Shown here: positions 11,701 to 23,338 of the stretch, one piece after another
Layout of the letters: each line of letters starts with the position of its first letter
Numbering within the stretch: the stretch's first letter is position 1
Source of the DNA: Drosophila persimilis
Taxonomy: Eukaryota > Arthropoda > Insecta > Diptera > Drosophilidae
Direction of reading: 5' to 3'
NCBI RefSeq assembly: GCF_003286085.1
Contig: NW_020825294.1
Location: 15,398,501-15,462,500, forward strand
DNA length: 64,000 bases
Made by a program: the position numbers and the translations under genes
Notes under the pieces: generated by a model
The model's input: the letters and a program-made list of their open reading frames with translations, nothing else
What the model was told of the DNA's origin: nothing
Database searches by the model: none

Positions 11701-13750
11701 AAGTCCAAGATCTGACTGGTTTGTGATTTGATGGTTTTGGTTTCTATAGTTGATACTTCTTCCAGAAAATGTAGTCAATAATCAATAGAATTGTCATTGT
11801 GTGGTGAAATGGTGTAATGATTGAAAATAAAATAAAATAATTGCTGGCGTAGATCATTAAGTTCTTGAAGATAGTCTGATGTCTTGTTCTTCTGTTGCAG
11901 CAATGGTGACGAGGGTAATGCCTCCGATAGGCTGATGTCACCAAAACGAGTGTAGGTTGATTTTACCGCGCTGATTGTAGTGCTGAAGGTGCTGATGCTT
12001 ACTTCAGTGTTGCGAGCAGTACATCCAGTGAAACAGTGAAAGTAGCCCCGTTCCTTCCAGTGTTATGGTTGACGCAACACCGTTGCATACTGCTTAAAGT
12101 TTCATTGTAGAATGCGTTTCGAAGATCCATTTGTTTGGATGCTGAGTCTTAGGCCACACCATGTCAACCTTCGTATGTGTTACCTTACATAGTGTTACGG
12201 TTTTATTGTTAACCAATTAAAACTCACAGCGATTGTCAATGTTTAAAACAGATGTATTCCTCGTTTTGCATTTTAAGACAGCTTCGAAAGGCAGCATTTG
12301 ATCGGGTGGCAAATGATCCCGTATTTGGTCTAGTGGTGGGGTTTATTTTCCGATGATGAATATAGATTCGCACATCAGATATGTCGTTGTAGACTTGTTG
12401 TGAGCAGGGTTAGTTGTGTTGTTAATCCTAAATATGCTTGAGTAAGATGATCGCTGTGATATGATCCTCTCTCTCGACTGATCGTTGTCACTTGCTGTTC
12501 CAACATTTTTATACAATTATCCGTGGATACTTTGTCTTTCCTGACTATGTTTACTGTAGCGTCGACAATTGATGTCTGATTTTGGAGCAAAATTAATAGA
12601 AAGTCTTCATTGGTTTTCACTTTTTCAAATACTTTGGTCATTTCCTCACCGTATTTTGAGTCGTGAACACCAAAAAGATTGCTTGCTACATTTGCTATTA
12701 TCTGCGTTTCCAAGAATTTTTCATTAGAAAGTTTCCTGTTTGTAGGGTGTTATACATATGTTGAAGGTGTCGAAATATTGAAATGCATGCCGAAACATTT
12801 TTGAGTTGGTTATTTGCACCTACAAAGTTCTTTGCATTCTTTCAATGGCTGAATTGTTGGCTGATGACACATGATGCCATTGTGATTGTTTTGTTAACGC
12901 CAGGTATCACATCTTCATTCACATGTAGATGTATGTTGTACGCAAGTCTTCACGGAAATGTACATATTCATCCGTAATCCGTAATCCGTAATAAGAAGCT
13001 CTTTGCTTCCTCGCTAATTTCTTGCTGCACATCCATTGCCATTGTAGCGACAGCTTCTTTCTGCATTCTATCATTTTATACTTATAAGTTTTTGGACCGT
13101 TGGGAGTGTTTTATTTGCTGTGCAGCTGGATACGCCCCGAATCGCAATCGTTGTTGGTCAAAACAGTAATAGTGCAAATGACGTACTGGATGGAGGGATT
13201 TGTGCTGTTTCCAGTTTAAAGAGCGCACGAACAAAGACTAACGTTAGTCTTAATCGACTTAGATGTCTTTCTGTTGGCTGATAATCTGAATATTTTAGAT
13301 TTGCCAAGGTAATCCATATTGTTGGAGATGCTACAATAAGTGTGTGGCCTGGTGCCATTTTTTATTGGCGACATTCTGGTGTTTTCGTCTGTATGATGTC
13401 CAGATCGAAACCTTTCAATGTGACCTGGTTAACAGTTTTGAACGAACGATCAAAGTTGATACTTATTAGCTGCTACCTTAAGTGTATGGCCTGGTGCCAA
13501 TTTCTATAGAAGATGTCCTGTTGACTTCTTCAGTCTGATGTCCATATGGAATTCTTTCGCTGTAGCTTGTTTGACAGCTGGAAATGATGCAAAAAGGTCG
13601 GGGTCACCAAATTTAAATGTTTGTGCAGGAAGCTGGGTTGCATTCGGTACATAAACCGTCTACAGATTAGTAGTGGCAACTAGCACTTGAACATCTTGGA
13701 CTTCGAAGGGGGAATCCTACGTTACGCAATTAAGGTCCTGAAGAATCGGC
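11700..13750 (-). pseudogene. env: Errantivirus-type env remnant (fossil)
   Basis: The minus strand reads as a decayed envelope gene of the baculovirus F-like type carried by Gypsy-group errantiviruses. The clearest part is 12713-12375, where a segment around SNLFGVHDSKYGEEM followed by QTSIVDATVN matches the layout of the region after the fusion peptide. Further along (about 12330-12000) come IPPLDQ, a WPKTQHP..KWIF stretch and EGTGLLSLF, which resemble the C-terminal half of the family. Remains of the N-terminal half extend to about 13.7 kb. The gene is broken many times. No pol or clear LTR pair was found with it, so the element family beyond this level is not assigned. Confidence 0.6.
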
Positions 13751-14780
13751 GACAGCCTCTGAGTGCCTCATGAGTGACAGGCACTTGTGATACTGTTTCT
13801 GATACTGACTTTATTCAATACACTTAACTCTATTTATAGGTAACAAAAGGTACAAAAGTATTGCACGTCTGTAAGAACGGGGTAAATAAAATATGAGTTA
13901 ATGTATCAGTTGTATGGACCTAATCTACTTTTATTGTCTGTTGTGTAATTCTGAAATTGTGTTGGCCAGCAAGTGCACTAGTAGCTTTTTCCTCTGCGAA
14001 ACGATCGCTCTGTCAGCAGCTCTGTCGCTGCAGTTGCGGTTTTCTTTGACCCAGCTATAGTGCTGTGTCGTGAGGTGATATGTTTGAATGGGTGACCTTT
14101 ATTAATTCAATAATAGTGTCATGTGTATTTCGTAATACTACTTATGCATATTTTTGCGACTGAACAAGCAGATTCAAAACTACATTTTGATGCATAGAAA
14201 GTATGACTGAGGGAAAAGGTTCAGTTATACACATGATCCTTAAAAAATACTTTAAACTAATTTTTATAAACTAATAAGAAATAATTGTTAACATTTGTGG
14301 CCCCAACGACAATTACAGTTTGATTATGCATGGGACGAGAATATCGATGGTTTTAATGCTGTAAGGTAGAACTCCCACAAACTCTACAAAGAAAGGGCTT
14401 AAAATAATAAATAAATAACAGCAATAAGTTTATTTCGAAAATATTATATTTAAGCAATTGATAATGTTTTAAGTAAGAACAATTACTTTTACTTTCCATA
14501 TTTAATTGTTTAGTAGTAAGAAAGGCATGAAAGTCCGATTTCAAAGCTAGATAGAGATATAGCTAATAAACTCATATATGGTCATTTCAGTTCTGGCGTT
14601 ACGTTACGTTCCTAAGACAACATTTTAACAATAATAAATAAGTCAAATTTTTAATACAAATTAAAAAAAATCGAACGTACGGTTTAAATATATAACCCTG
14701 GCGTTACAGTACAAAAAAGTTGGTTTTGAGCTTGAGTTACGATATTGCAAAACTCTGCATTGTTTTAATATATGAAATAT
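13751..14780. other. Unassigned AT-rich sequence
   Basis: No gene recognised. Around 13800-13850 (tttattcaatacac, then ctatttatagg) the sequence resembles LTR-type signals on the minus strand, but no partner copy lies in the window. Downstream it is AT-rich. I looked specifically for piwi coding sequence upstream of the exon at 14903 and saw none. Confidence 0.35.
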
Positions 14781-14902
14781 TGTCTCTCTCTTTCTGTCTC
14801 TCACTTACTCTTCCCCATCCAGTGTGAATCAGTTTAAATCATTTTATCAAAATATAATACTCTCAATTCGTGTTCTAAATACAGCTTATTTATATTTTTC
14901 AG

Positions 14903-15068
14903 CTTTTGTAGCGTCTCTTAATGCTTCATATACACAATGGTATAGCAAGGCTGTGATACAAACAAAGAGTGAGGAAATTGTTAATGGATTAACTTCATCG
15001 TTTGAAGCAGCGCTTAATAGTTACAAAAAACGAAATGGCTGTCTACCAGAAAGTGTAATTATTTACAG
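14903..15068 (+). pseudogene. piwi: piwi-like exon fragment
   Basis: The 166-bp exon encodes part of the PIWI domain: AFVASLNASYTQWYSKAVI, then QTKSEEIVNGL, then KKRNGCLPESVIIYR. From memory, Drosophila Piwi has the same order of blocks (FVAS, QWYSKAV, QTK.EEIVNGL, YRKRNG.LP, IIYRDG), and the match is closer to Piwi than to Aubergine as I recall them. The exon is bounded by a pyrimidine-rich acceptor (tatatttttcag, ending at 14902) and a donor (gtaatc, at 15069), and its frame is open. No neighbouring exon was found: coding for the expected DGIGDGQL does not follow, and BEL-2 LTR sequence begins about 28 bases after the donor. Retained intron edges imply a DNA-level copy, not a retrocopy. The full gene's product is the nuclear piRNA-guided Argonaute that silences transposons; this piece alone cannot act. 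It could still be one exon of a gene split by insertions. Confidence 0.8.
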
Positions 15069-15095
15069 GTAATCAAAAATTATCAATTTTAGGGG

Positions 15096-15386
15096 TGTTT
15101 GAGGTGTTTTTGGCAACAATTTATTTCAAATTTAAATAAAACGATTATGGTTGAACGTGTAAATTTTATTTATACCGGCGGCATAGCTGAAGCCGATTTC
15201 TTGCTGTTTTGACCGGCCAGATACTCGATATCGAAATGCAACCAGTACGGTGAGAGATAAGCATAGAACTAAATTTGGGCGACGACGGCAGATCAAAGCA
15301 AAAGCCGAAGCGGCGGCTGCAGAACGCCCTTTAAATGAGAGAGCGCAGCAGCGCTGACAAACGTCAGCTGGCGGCTGGCCCGATCA
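15096..15386 (-). repeat. 3' LTR of BEL-2 (left edge approximate)
   Basis: The right edge (ending gcccgatca) is set by the polypurine-like tract at 15387, as in BEL-1. The left edge is placed at the tgttt at 15096 by analogy with the BEL-1 LTR, but an edge ten bases to the right is equally possible. There is no second copy in the window to confirm it. Confidence 0.5.
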
Positions 15387-17321
15387 TACTCCCCCCGTTG
15401 GGAGATAGTGCTTCAACAGATTCCTTAAGGGGCAGCAAATACAGCCGAGTGACGGCCCACCTTCCTAAGGACGTCTTCAAGTCAGCGATGCGACACACTC
15501 CGTCCTTGCCCTTGGTGACATCGACCACTCTAGACAGAGGCCAAAGGATTGGAGAAAGATTTTCATCCTCGACTAGCACGTTATCGTTCTTGCAGAGGTT
15601 TTGAGTGTGGCTCCAGAAGACTTGTTGCAGTTGAGTGACCCGCTGCCAGCCATCCAGACGATTGTAATTGTGCTTCATTAGGTCAGGCTTGAGAATTGAC
15701 CCATGGGGGCCGTATAGAAGCAGATGAGCAGTAATCAAAACATCTAAGTCATCACGATTTTGTGAATGCGAGAGCAAATGATGAGAATTAACAATTGCCG
15801 TGATCTGGCATCAGAGTACGCAGCTCCTCAAAGCTAAGAACAGATGGATATTTTTAATATTCACGGCCGCTCCCACAATCCGCCAAAATGCAGAGAGCGC
15901 GGTGGGATCAAACGCCAGTCGATCGAGTCAGCCAAGCAGTGTTCATGGACTAACTTCACATACGAGTCGCTCAAACAAAGCTTTTGTAGGTCCAGAAGTT
16001 CGATTTTGGCGCCAACGAAATTTGTCGCATTGTCTGACCAAATTGTCTTGTAGTTCCTCGAGTGGAAGTAAAATGCTTTAATGCGCCTAGAAACTACGCG
16101 GCGGTCAAGTCCTTTTCAAGCTCCAAGCTTAGAGGTGAAGTAGATGAATACACTGATGTATCACTTGATCAGAGACCTTGTGCGAATTTCTGATCCGTAG
16201 GAAATGAGGCCACAATAATCCACACCAGTGACTTCAAAGGCTTGAGATCATTTTAAACGTTCAATAGGTAGGTCTCCCATGATGTGCTCAACCATTCGCG
16301 GACCACAGTTCTTAAGCATCGCACACACTTTCTAACTACCCTTGACACTTCTTTGATGCCTCCAATAGGCAAATGTTCCAGCCGAATTTTGGCAAGCAGG
16401 GCGCTAGGTCAGCCATGGAGGTTCCTTTCGTGATAATATCTGAACAGCGCAAAGGTTATAGGATGTCCCTTTGCTAAAATAAGCGAATGTATCAGCACCA
16501 AATCCAATTGATGAGTTGCCAAGACGACCTAAGTAATCCATTGCAAATTTGCTAAATGTGTCGAATCAGAAGATCTTTTCCTTGCCGAATATCAGAAACG
16601 GTGATTCCAGTATGCCTTAGACCATGTATACATTTTTGTATGTATGCGAATATGCGCTGCATGCCATGGAATGAGGTTGCAAACTTGCATTCGGACGTGA
16701 GATTTACATATATATTGAGACGCAATCATCAATACTTAAAGTCGCTCTTTAGGAAATCGGAAATATAGGCCACTCATTCTTAGAGCCTACGAAAAACCAC
16801 AGCTCTGACTGGATAAGGCCTCTCGAGAGAATATCAGCAGGATTTAAAGATTTGGAAACATAGCGCCAATCCATAACTGCCGTCAACTTCTATATTGATG
16901 CCTTCTAGATGATGCTGTTGACGAATCCGACCAGAATTAAAACTGACCTTCAAAAATCCCCATCTCCTTTACATTCTGCACAATTTTCACAAGAAAATAG
17001 GCTCCACTTAATTCCAGCTTAGGAATCAATAATTTATTTAGTGGCGCCACTCGAAACTTTGAGCACAAACGTGGTTCGTCGATTGGGCTTCCCTGGAAAC
17101 GAAAAATACGCTTCTAAGCTGGCATCACAAAAACCGTGAACCTCTATAGCTACACTAGAATGTAGATCCACGCGAGCAAATGAGATCCGATAGGTGCTTG
17201 CCAAACTGTGTCTTAAGTCTTCAATCCCATTTTCGTTCGTTCTCCTTCGTAGATCAGACGCGTTTTTGTTTTGCGCTCCGCACATTTTCCTTTGGTGTGC
17301 ATAAACATCCGGTGTTTTCAT
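15096..17321 (-). mobile_element. BEL/Pao element fragment (BEL-2)
   Basis: Minus-strand BEL/Pao fossil consisting of the 3' half. From right to left: an RNase H-like piece (about 17240-17034, with VHGFCDAS), integrase N-terminal and core remains (about 16700-15800), the C-terminal BEL domain (about 15777-15400, with ILWPLSRV), a polypurine-like tract (complement of tactccccccgttg at 15387) and the 3' LTR. The C-terminal domain is clearly related to that of BEL-1, but the LTR differs. No gag, protease or RT core and no 5' LTR are recognised. It is broken many times and looks old. It abuts the piwi-like exon and probably truncated that copy. Confidence 0.75.
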
Positions 17322-17680
17322 AAATAAACTTTAATTAACTTCCTAACCAGCCTACAATCTCGAAATCTATTCAATTCCGCCAGTGCATGCCTTTTGATTT
17401 TTGCTAAAACATTGTTTATTTAACTTCTAATTTTTCGGCGTTGGCTTGTCACGTCTGTGTTGTTGCCATGAGTACGCATTACATTGCATTACTAGCTCTC
17501 TCTCGCTCATTGGCTGCTGCTGGAACAGTTCTTCTCTCCTCCTATAAGCGTTAGGCTTGATAGCCATTTCTTTTGAGATATTATTTCATTTTAATTTGGT
17601 TCAAATTTTGTATTATGGAGTTTTCTGTTGTATGTGTATGTGTATAAATCACCCATGATCAGCCGAGTATCCCCTGCTGG
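17322..17680. other. Unassigned sequence
   Basis: AT-rich, with no ORF of note and no similarity seen to other parts of the window. It may be the 5' flank of BEL-2 or part of the LINE that follows. Confidence 0.3.
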
Positions 17681-18390
17681 CTCTGCGATAACATAGTGCA
17701 CGCAAAATGTGCTGGGTTTACGGGCCTCGTGTGTGATGCCATATCAAAATGTAATGGCTTGCACTACAGTGTGAGGCATGTCGTGCGGTTGAGACTGACA
17801 TGGCCATATTTATGAGGCAGACGCGGAAGGGCTTTAAGGAGCTGACCTTTGGCTTTAAAAAACAGTACGATCGACTCCTAGCCATGGAGTCTGCAACTGC
17901 TGAATGAGTCTCCGAGGCGTAAAAAGGTCATTCCGCAGGATCTGCAAGTGGCAACCGTCACTCAGCAGTGCGCCGCCGAAAAACTGACTCCGACCACTCA
18001 AGGGTGCAGCAGTTGATCTCGTTTGCCACTCCAAGGGCAACGACAGCTGCTGGCGATGCAGATTCGGTAGCCGAATTCATCGCCTCGGAGAATGTGCAGC
18101 CAAGTACGTCTGCAGCGTCCGTGTCCGTGGTGTCCGCAAGTTCACTAGTTGTCCCGTCTATCCCGATCCCACCAGTTAATAGACGTTCCAGACCTTCGGA
18201 TATTGCCACCACAGGTACTAGGCCTGTGGTGACTAAACCACTGGTGGGAGTCCCACCAAAACGACATGTTTTTGTTTCACGGCTGGCCCCTGACCTCACA
18301 TCTAATGATGTAAAAGGCGTGGGATTAAAGGTGGAGAGATTCAACTTCTCTTATGCCAGGGAGATAGCCTCGTTTTTTTTTCGCTTCTAG
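17681..18390 (+). pseudogene. CR1-type LINE ORF1 fragment with PHD-like remains
   Basis: Plus-strand frames show VHAKCAGFTG and a Cys/His-rich stretch, then ETDMAIFMRQTRKGFKEL (read through a frame change), then the frame 17968-18390 with a Ser/Thr/Pro-rich linker and the block PPKRHVFVSRLAPDLTSNDV. This order (PHD-like finger, coiled helix with FMRQTR, linker, HVFVSRL domain) is that of ORF1 in CR1-type LINEs as I know them. The same FMRQTR helix occurs in the ORF1 piece at 21558-21995. The copy has at least two frame interruptions and lacks ORF2; similarity stops near 18390. Confidence 0.65.
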
Positions 18391-19331
18391 CTCTTGCTTA
18401 ATCCGGTTGTGTTTTTTCTTGCTCCATTCTCCGCCTTTTGCTTAAATATCATACAACATTGTTGTGACTTTTGTAACGAGTAACGAAGAGAATCTTCGCA
18501 CGAAGAAGCTGGTGGTCGGCTAACTGAGAAGGAGTACGCGCTCGCTTCCACGGCTGGTCTCTGGTCGGAAATAGGGATGGGTTCTTTGGGGTAACCCTCC
18601 AGTTAGGTTGCTTCGTTCCTGCTGCTATTATTTTAATAAAACTCGCGTACTCTTTTTGGGAATGGGAGGGGGACAGACAAGGAAAGGCTCGTTAGGGTTA
18701 CGGAAAGTATAGTTGGGCAAAGATAGTATAGAGCAGAAGTAGGAATCTACTACAGCGTCGGAGATCTCTGTTTTGCTGGCACGGAGTCGTGCCACGCCCA
18801 CCCTATCATGATCCTGAAAAGGCCAATAATAATATCAGGATCCCTGGAGTGTCCGTTATTGGTCATCCTATTTCGCTCCCGAGCGGCATGGTTCCCCCAA
18901 ATACGGTAACGTCTAGCACATATTCATCTTAACAATCATTTTATTATAAACTATATTCAGATACCCTCATGTTACAAGAAAAAAACACTAACAGAGAACT
19001 CCAAGACAAGGCTAAATGGACAAAAGTAGGAACGAAAAGCGTCACAAGAGATATAGCTACTATTACTAGGGAATATTTAGATAAATAAATACGATAAGTA
19101 TAAATAGTTATAAGTATATACGATATTTTATAGTGCAATATAAACTAATGATTTTTCCTTAAATAGAAAGATAATAATATAGCGCAATATAGGTACACAT
19201 GTCCCAGCACATCGGCTTCAGGGAGAAGTTGGACATACTATTCGTTTTACCAAGCGTACTGTAAAGGCAGAAGGCCTGTGACTAATTTAAAAGTGTGAGG
19301 TCAACGACCGACAAACAGCTCTAGTAAAAAA
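18391..19331. other. Unassigned sequence, possible solo LTR
   Basis: No gene. Part of 18470-18690 has LTR-like character: gtaacgagtaacgaag near its start, a polyadenylation-like taataaaactcg near 18640 and a purine-rich agggggacag after it. No second copy was found, so this is only a suggestion. The remainder to 19331 is AT-rich and featureless. Confidence 0.3.
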
Positions 19332-20315
19332 CGAGGGGGAACGTTGTGAGTTGCTGCGGACACCGCAACTCTACGGTTATACCCGATACTAAGTCAGTAT
19401 GGCTCTCCTCCGGCAGATGGCGCTAATATTTAACGACACGACAAAGAGTGCGTGCGAGAGAGACAGAAAATCAGTCTGAGCGTGACGTCGGGCGCTGCGT
19501 AGCCACTGCAAATTGATTTGTTCCTTTTGGCTATAAAAATGATCTGATCTGATCCAGATTCAGCAATCTAATAGATATGGTCATTGTCTTTGATTCTGCG
19601 TTTTTAGTTTTCTCAAATCTGCAATATTGTGGATGCAACAGATTTTCGTCTTTTGTGGGGGCGGATGGGGGTGGGGCGAAATTCTGAGATATACGTTTTA
19701 TAGTGACATCTTAAAGGAGTGTGTGTACCAAATTTGGTTACTCTAGCCTTAATAGTCTCTGAGATTTGTGGTTGCCTCAGATTTTCGTCCTTTGCGGGGG
19801 CGGAAGGGGGTGTGGCGAAATTTGGACAGGAAACGGTCAAGGTCCGATATCACAGGAGTGTGGATACCAAATTTGGTTGCTCTGGCTTTTATAGGTTCTG
19901 AGATCCTTGAACTCATATTTTGCAATTGGCAAAACCGACCATGAAACCTGTGTGTTAGAGTGAGACAGAGCGAGAAAGAGTGATATTGTTTTCGTGATTC
20001 TGGCTGTAATAATTATACGATCTGGTTCAGATTTTGCACTCTAGAAGATATAGTCATCTTCTACGATTCTGCGTTTTTAGTTTTCTCGTATCGTCGAAAT
20101 TGTGGATGCCACAGATTTTCGCCCTTTGTGGGGGCGGAAGTGGGCGGGGCAAAGTTTTGAAATATTTTTGGAGCAGTGACATATCACAGAAGTCTGGATC
20201 CAAAACATCGTTGCTCTAGCTCTTATAGTCTTTGAGCATTAGGCGCTGAAGGGGACGGACAGACGGACAGACGGACAGACGGACGGACGGACAGACAGAC
20301 AGGGCTCAATCGAGC
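19332..20315 (-). mobile_element. DINE-1 element C
   Basis: Reverse-oriented copy: 3' terminus cgaggggg at 19332, hairpin sequence close by, the repeated second block, and the (GTCY)n tract as its complement at about 20254-20300. Similarity ends just after gggctcaatcgagcca, so the first conserved block and the 5' end are missing. It carries a variant second block (around 19830-19990) not present in element A, so it is a different sub-type. Confidence 0.85.
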
Positions 20316-21557
20316 CACGCTCGCGAAATTTTGGGAGGCAAAGAAATGTAGTGTTGTTGGTATATTATAAAGCTCAATCAGTTTTTATTTATTTATTTTT
20401 ACGGCGAAAGATCTTTCGTAGCTGGACGTGTTGCTGTGTGTTGGTGCATTAAGCTTTTACTTGCAAACCAAAAACAAATTCGTACAGCGCGTGCTGCATT
20501 GCATAAGCTCGCGGATGTGACCCGGCCGAGCGGACGCTTTTAAGCTCAAACTTTTAAACTTTTATAAAATGCATTTTTAAACTTTCCATGGGTTGTTGGT
20601 TTTTTTGTTTTGGTTTTTTTGTTCTGTCTATAATTATCACTAAGTATATCCAACTACACAAAAACAGACATATCAACGGACTGAAACGGAAGAAAATTTC
20701 CGCTGCTTCGGTTCTACGCTGACTGCAAGTTCCGGTTTCCGTTTCTTGGCCCGGTTTTGAACGCGAAACGGTTACGCCAATTCGCCGCACTAAGCCCGTT
20801 CAGACGGCTGTCCTCGCCTCGCGCAGCCACAGTTCACTGCCCGCGACTCGGGGGATCAGCTAGTTCGTAGTGCGGGGGCTTAAAGCTCGGGCTGCAGCTT
20901 TTGGATACTTCCCAAACTAAGTGCCGATTCTAATGTGGAATTTGAAAATACTGATCAGGCTACTTTTTCTAACAGTTACTTAATGCACATATTTACCCTG
21001 TTGGAACTGGCACTGCGAAAATAGCGGGATGGGGTTGAGGTGCTAATTCCCTCTTTCTCCAGGTTTTTTTTTTGTGTTGGGGTTGCTGACCTCCAAGCGG
21101 AAACTACAGAAAAATTCGGAAAATCTAACTTCGAGGCTCCTAGCACTGTCGAAGGCTGGTACTCACGTTTTTCGTTTAGAGCCCAATCTCCTTTCTTGGG
21201 TTATTTTTTCCGATCTAGTGATCTAGTAATTTTATTTTTATTATTTTTTTCTCACCGCGCAACTGAATGCTTGTACGGCCACGAGAAGAAAGATTTGTTA
21301 TTGTTTTTTGCCCAGTCTGTTCTTCGTTATCGCTTGTTCGGTGTGCACTGTTCTCGCGCATCAACGTTTGCATCGCCCACACTCTCTCGTGAGCATAAGC
21401 GGGCTTGATGCTCGCATTTTTGCTCTCACTCTCTCTGGATTGCCTATACTCTCCCTCTTTGTGGACTTTTCTTTTGTGTCTCTGCTTTGGTGAGTTTACT
21501 GCTCGTTTCCTGCACTTCGTTGGATCCTCTGCTCTGAATTATTGCCGCTGCAGCTGA
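20316..21557. other. Unassigned; last part probably LINE 5' UTR
   Basis: No convincing gene. The stretch 21340-21557 is CT-rich (ctctcactctctctgg and similar) and runs directly into the CR1-type ORF1 fragment, so it is probably that element's 5' UTR. Short open frames at 21040-21408 and 20790-20554 have no recognisable motif. Confidence 0.35.
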
Positions 21558-21995
21558 TTGTCGGGCTCGCTCTGCTGTGTGCTCTCCCATTTTACCTACG
21601 CTCTCACTCTGTTCTTTTATTATTCGTGCACAGTGATTCTACTGCTGTCAATATATGCAATCGTTTGTAGTGCAAAGAAATGTGAATTCGGTGGTGTAAT
21701 CATTGTGGATTCATTCCTTAGCTGCTGCCTGTGCGACAATTTTGCCCAAATAAAATGTGCTGGTGGCGGAAATTTTGGCCGGCTAAATGATCTGACCTCG
21801 AAACGCATGGGCCTGTCTTGGTCATATCTGGCTTGTCGGGAAATTGAGGCCGAAATGCGCACATTTATGAGACAGACTCGAACTGAGTTTCTGGATGTCC
21901 GGAAACAATATGTGGCTCTCAACGAGAAATTTCTTGCCCTTGGAATCACAGTTTCTTGAGCTCAAACTCTTGAGCGAATCGAACAAATCGAAAAT
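21558..21995 (+). pseudogene. CR1-type LINE ORF1 N-terminal fragment
   Basis: The frame ending at 21959 has the Cys pattern CCLCDNFAQIKCAG, then LSWSYLACREIEAEM and FMRQTRTEF: a PHD-like finger followed by a helix, as in CR1 ORF1. It matches the fragment at 17681 in layout. A conserved CxxC..H pattern is only partly kept. Similarity to ORF1 stops near 21995, where sequence of the BEL-3 env end begins. Because the RT fragment of a CR1-type LINE in the same orientation resumes on the far side of BEL-3 (32731), both may derive from one element split by BEL-3, with loss of the sequence between. Confidence 0.65.
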
Positions 21996-23338
21996 TTAAC
22001 AATTTTAATTCGTTTCTTAACTTTTCCATTTCTTCTGTGTGGTTAATTAATGGTATTGCTAATGGATTCCAAACAATTTTTGGTATTTTACTTATATTAC
22101 TGTATAAAAGGATGAAATGGGCTCGTAGCTTTCTGTTTGAATACTGTGATGAGGTACTAGTATTTTATCATCGGTTCGCACTGTACAACCATGTATTTGA
22201 GTTACTACATTGATTAGCATTAGTGTTTACTGGAACTTTGAAGAGCCAACTACCCTGCCTTTCTAATTCGACCCAAAATGACCTTGTCTCTGCTATCTTC
22301 CTATAAACGCAATTTGAATTACCTTTTGGTTTGAAAGGAGCTATCTCACAAGCATTATCATTGCCATTGCTCCAAGGCCAATTACCTTCGCATACTCTTC
22401 TATTCGTTTGCCATTTTTGGCATTTATTCAAGGTAGCTTCAGTCATCAAATGATAGGAATCAATTTCGAAATTATATACTAAATACTTGGAGCTCAAGTC
22501 TACCTTGACCAATTCTTGTTCATGCTCAACCGGCATCGGGATTATCCAAACAGGGGAATCTTCACGTTCAGAATTAATTTGTCATCAACAAAAATTCCTT
22601 TCGCTGTTAATAGGCTGTAAATTTCCTTCAATTCTGTTTCTGTTCTCTTTCCTGGAAGCACCAATGTTTCTAATAAGTTCTCTTTTATTTTTGCTATTTC
22701 TCCCTTTAACTGTATAGGTTTTCAAATATTTGGATTTAGTCTACCATGATTAATATCTATCAGTAGATTAATAACTGCTGATTGAATTTTATCGCACTCT
22801 TCAATCAAGGAGCTTAATGCTTCCGTTATGTTTTCTACTCTAACGCTCATACTTCTAAAGTTCACATTTATTTCTTCGGTAGTTCTTTTAATAATATTTA
22901 CCGATGACTCTACCACTGATGTTTGTTTCTTAATTAAATCATCAACTTCATTATGTTGGTTTTCTAATCAATTTTTCATATTTAGTCCAAACGTTTCCCT
23001 ATCTTCGGCGTCCATTATCCCAAATAATATATGATAAAGTGAGCCCATAAACTCAAATGGTGCTCGTTCTTTCTTTTATTATCCTGAGTCATGAAAAGTT
23101 TATTATTTTCCTCCAGGTCTGCAATTTGTCTTTCCGTATTATCTAAGACATTATTGCATTGATCTTCAAAAGTATATTGTTTACCACACACAACTCTCAT
23201 TTTCCCAATCAATTCTTTCCCCTTTTTTATCATTTGGAAATACGGGTCCATGTTATAATAAACAATTAAATCCCAGGATGAGGTGAATATTTCAACCTCC
23301 CCCATCGGGTCCAAATATATCGAAGAGGAACTGTTCAT
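21996..23338 (-). pseudogene. env: env region of BEL-3 (fossil)
   Basis: Directly downstream of the BEL-3 integrase, minus-strand frames read as an F-like envelope: a segment with VVCGKQYTFEDQC, a heptad-rich stretch (NIIKRTTEEINVNF), a Cys-rich part with RRVCEGNWPWSNG and EIAPFKPKGNSNC, and a hydrophobic C-terminal stretch near 22100. Cysteine placement resembles errantivirus Env. Known env-bearing BEL elements such as roo give precedent. It is broken in several places. In intact relatives the product would be a membrane fusion glycoprotein. Confidence 0.6.

Noticed and set aside
14824-14902. Coding extension upstream of the piwi-like exon
   Set aside because: The open frame there starts at GTG, reads as intron-like AT-rich sequence ending in a splice acceptor, and has no similarity to Piwi.
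15069-15092. A 24-base intron (gtaatc to ttttag) after the piwi-like exon
   Set aside because: It is too short for a Drosophila intron, and the following sequence does not encode the expected Asp-Gly-Ile/Val-Gly continuation.
18470-18690. Solo LTR
   Set aside because: It has suggestive ends and a polyadenylation-like signal, but no second copy or target duplication was seen; left as unassigned.
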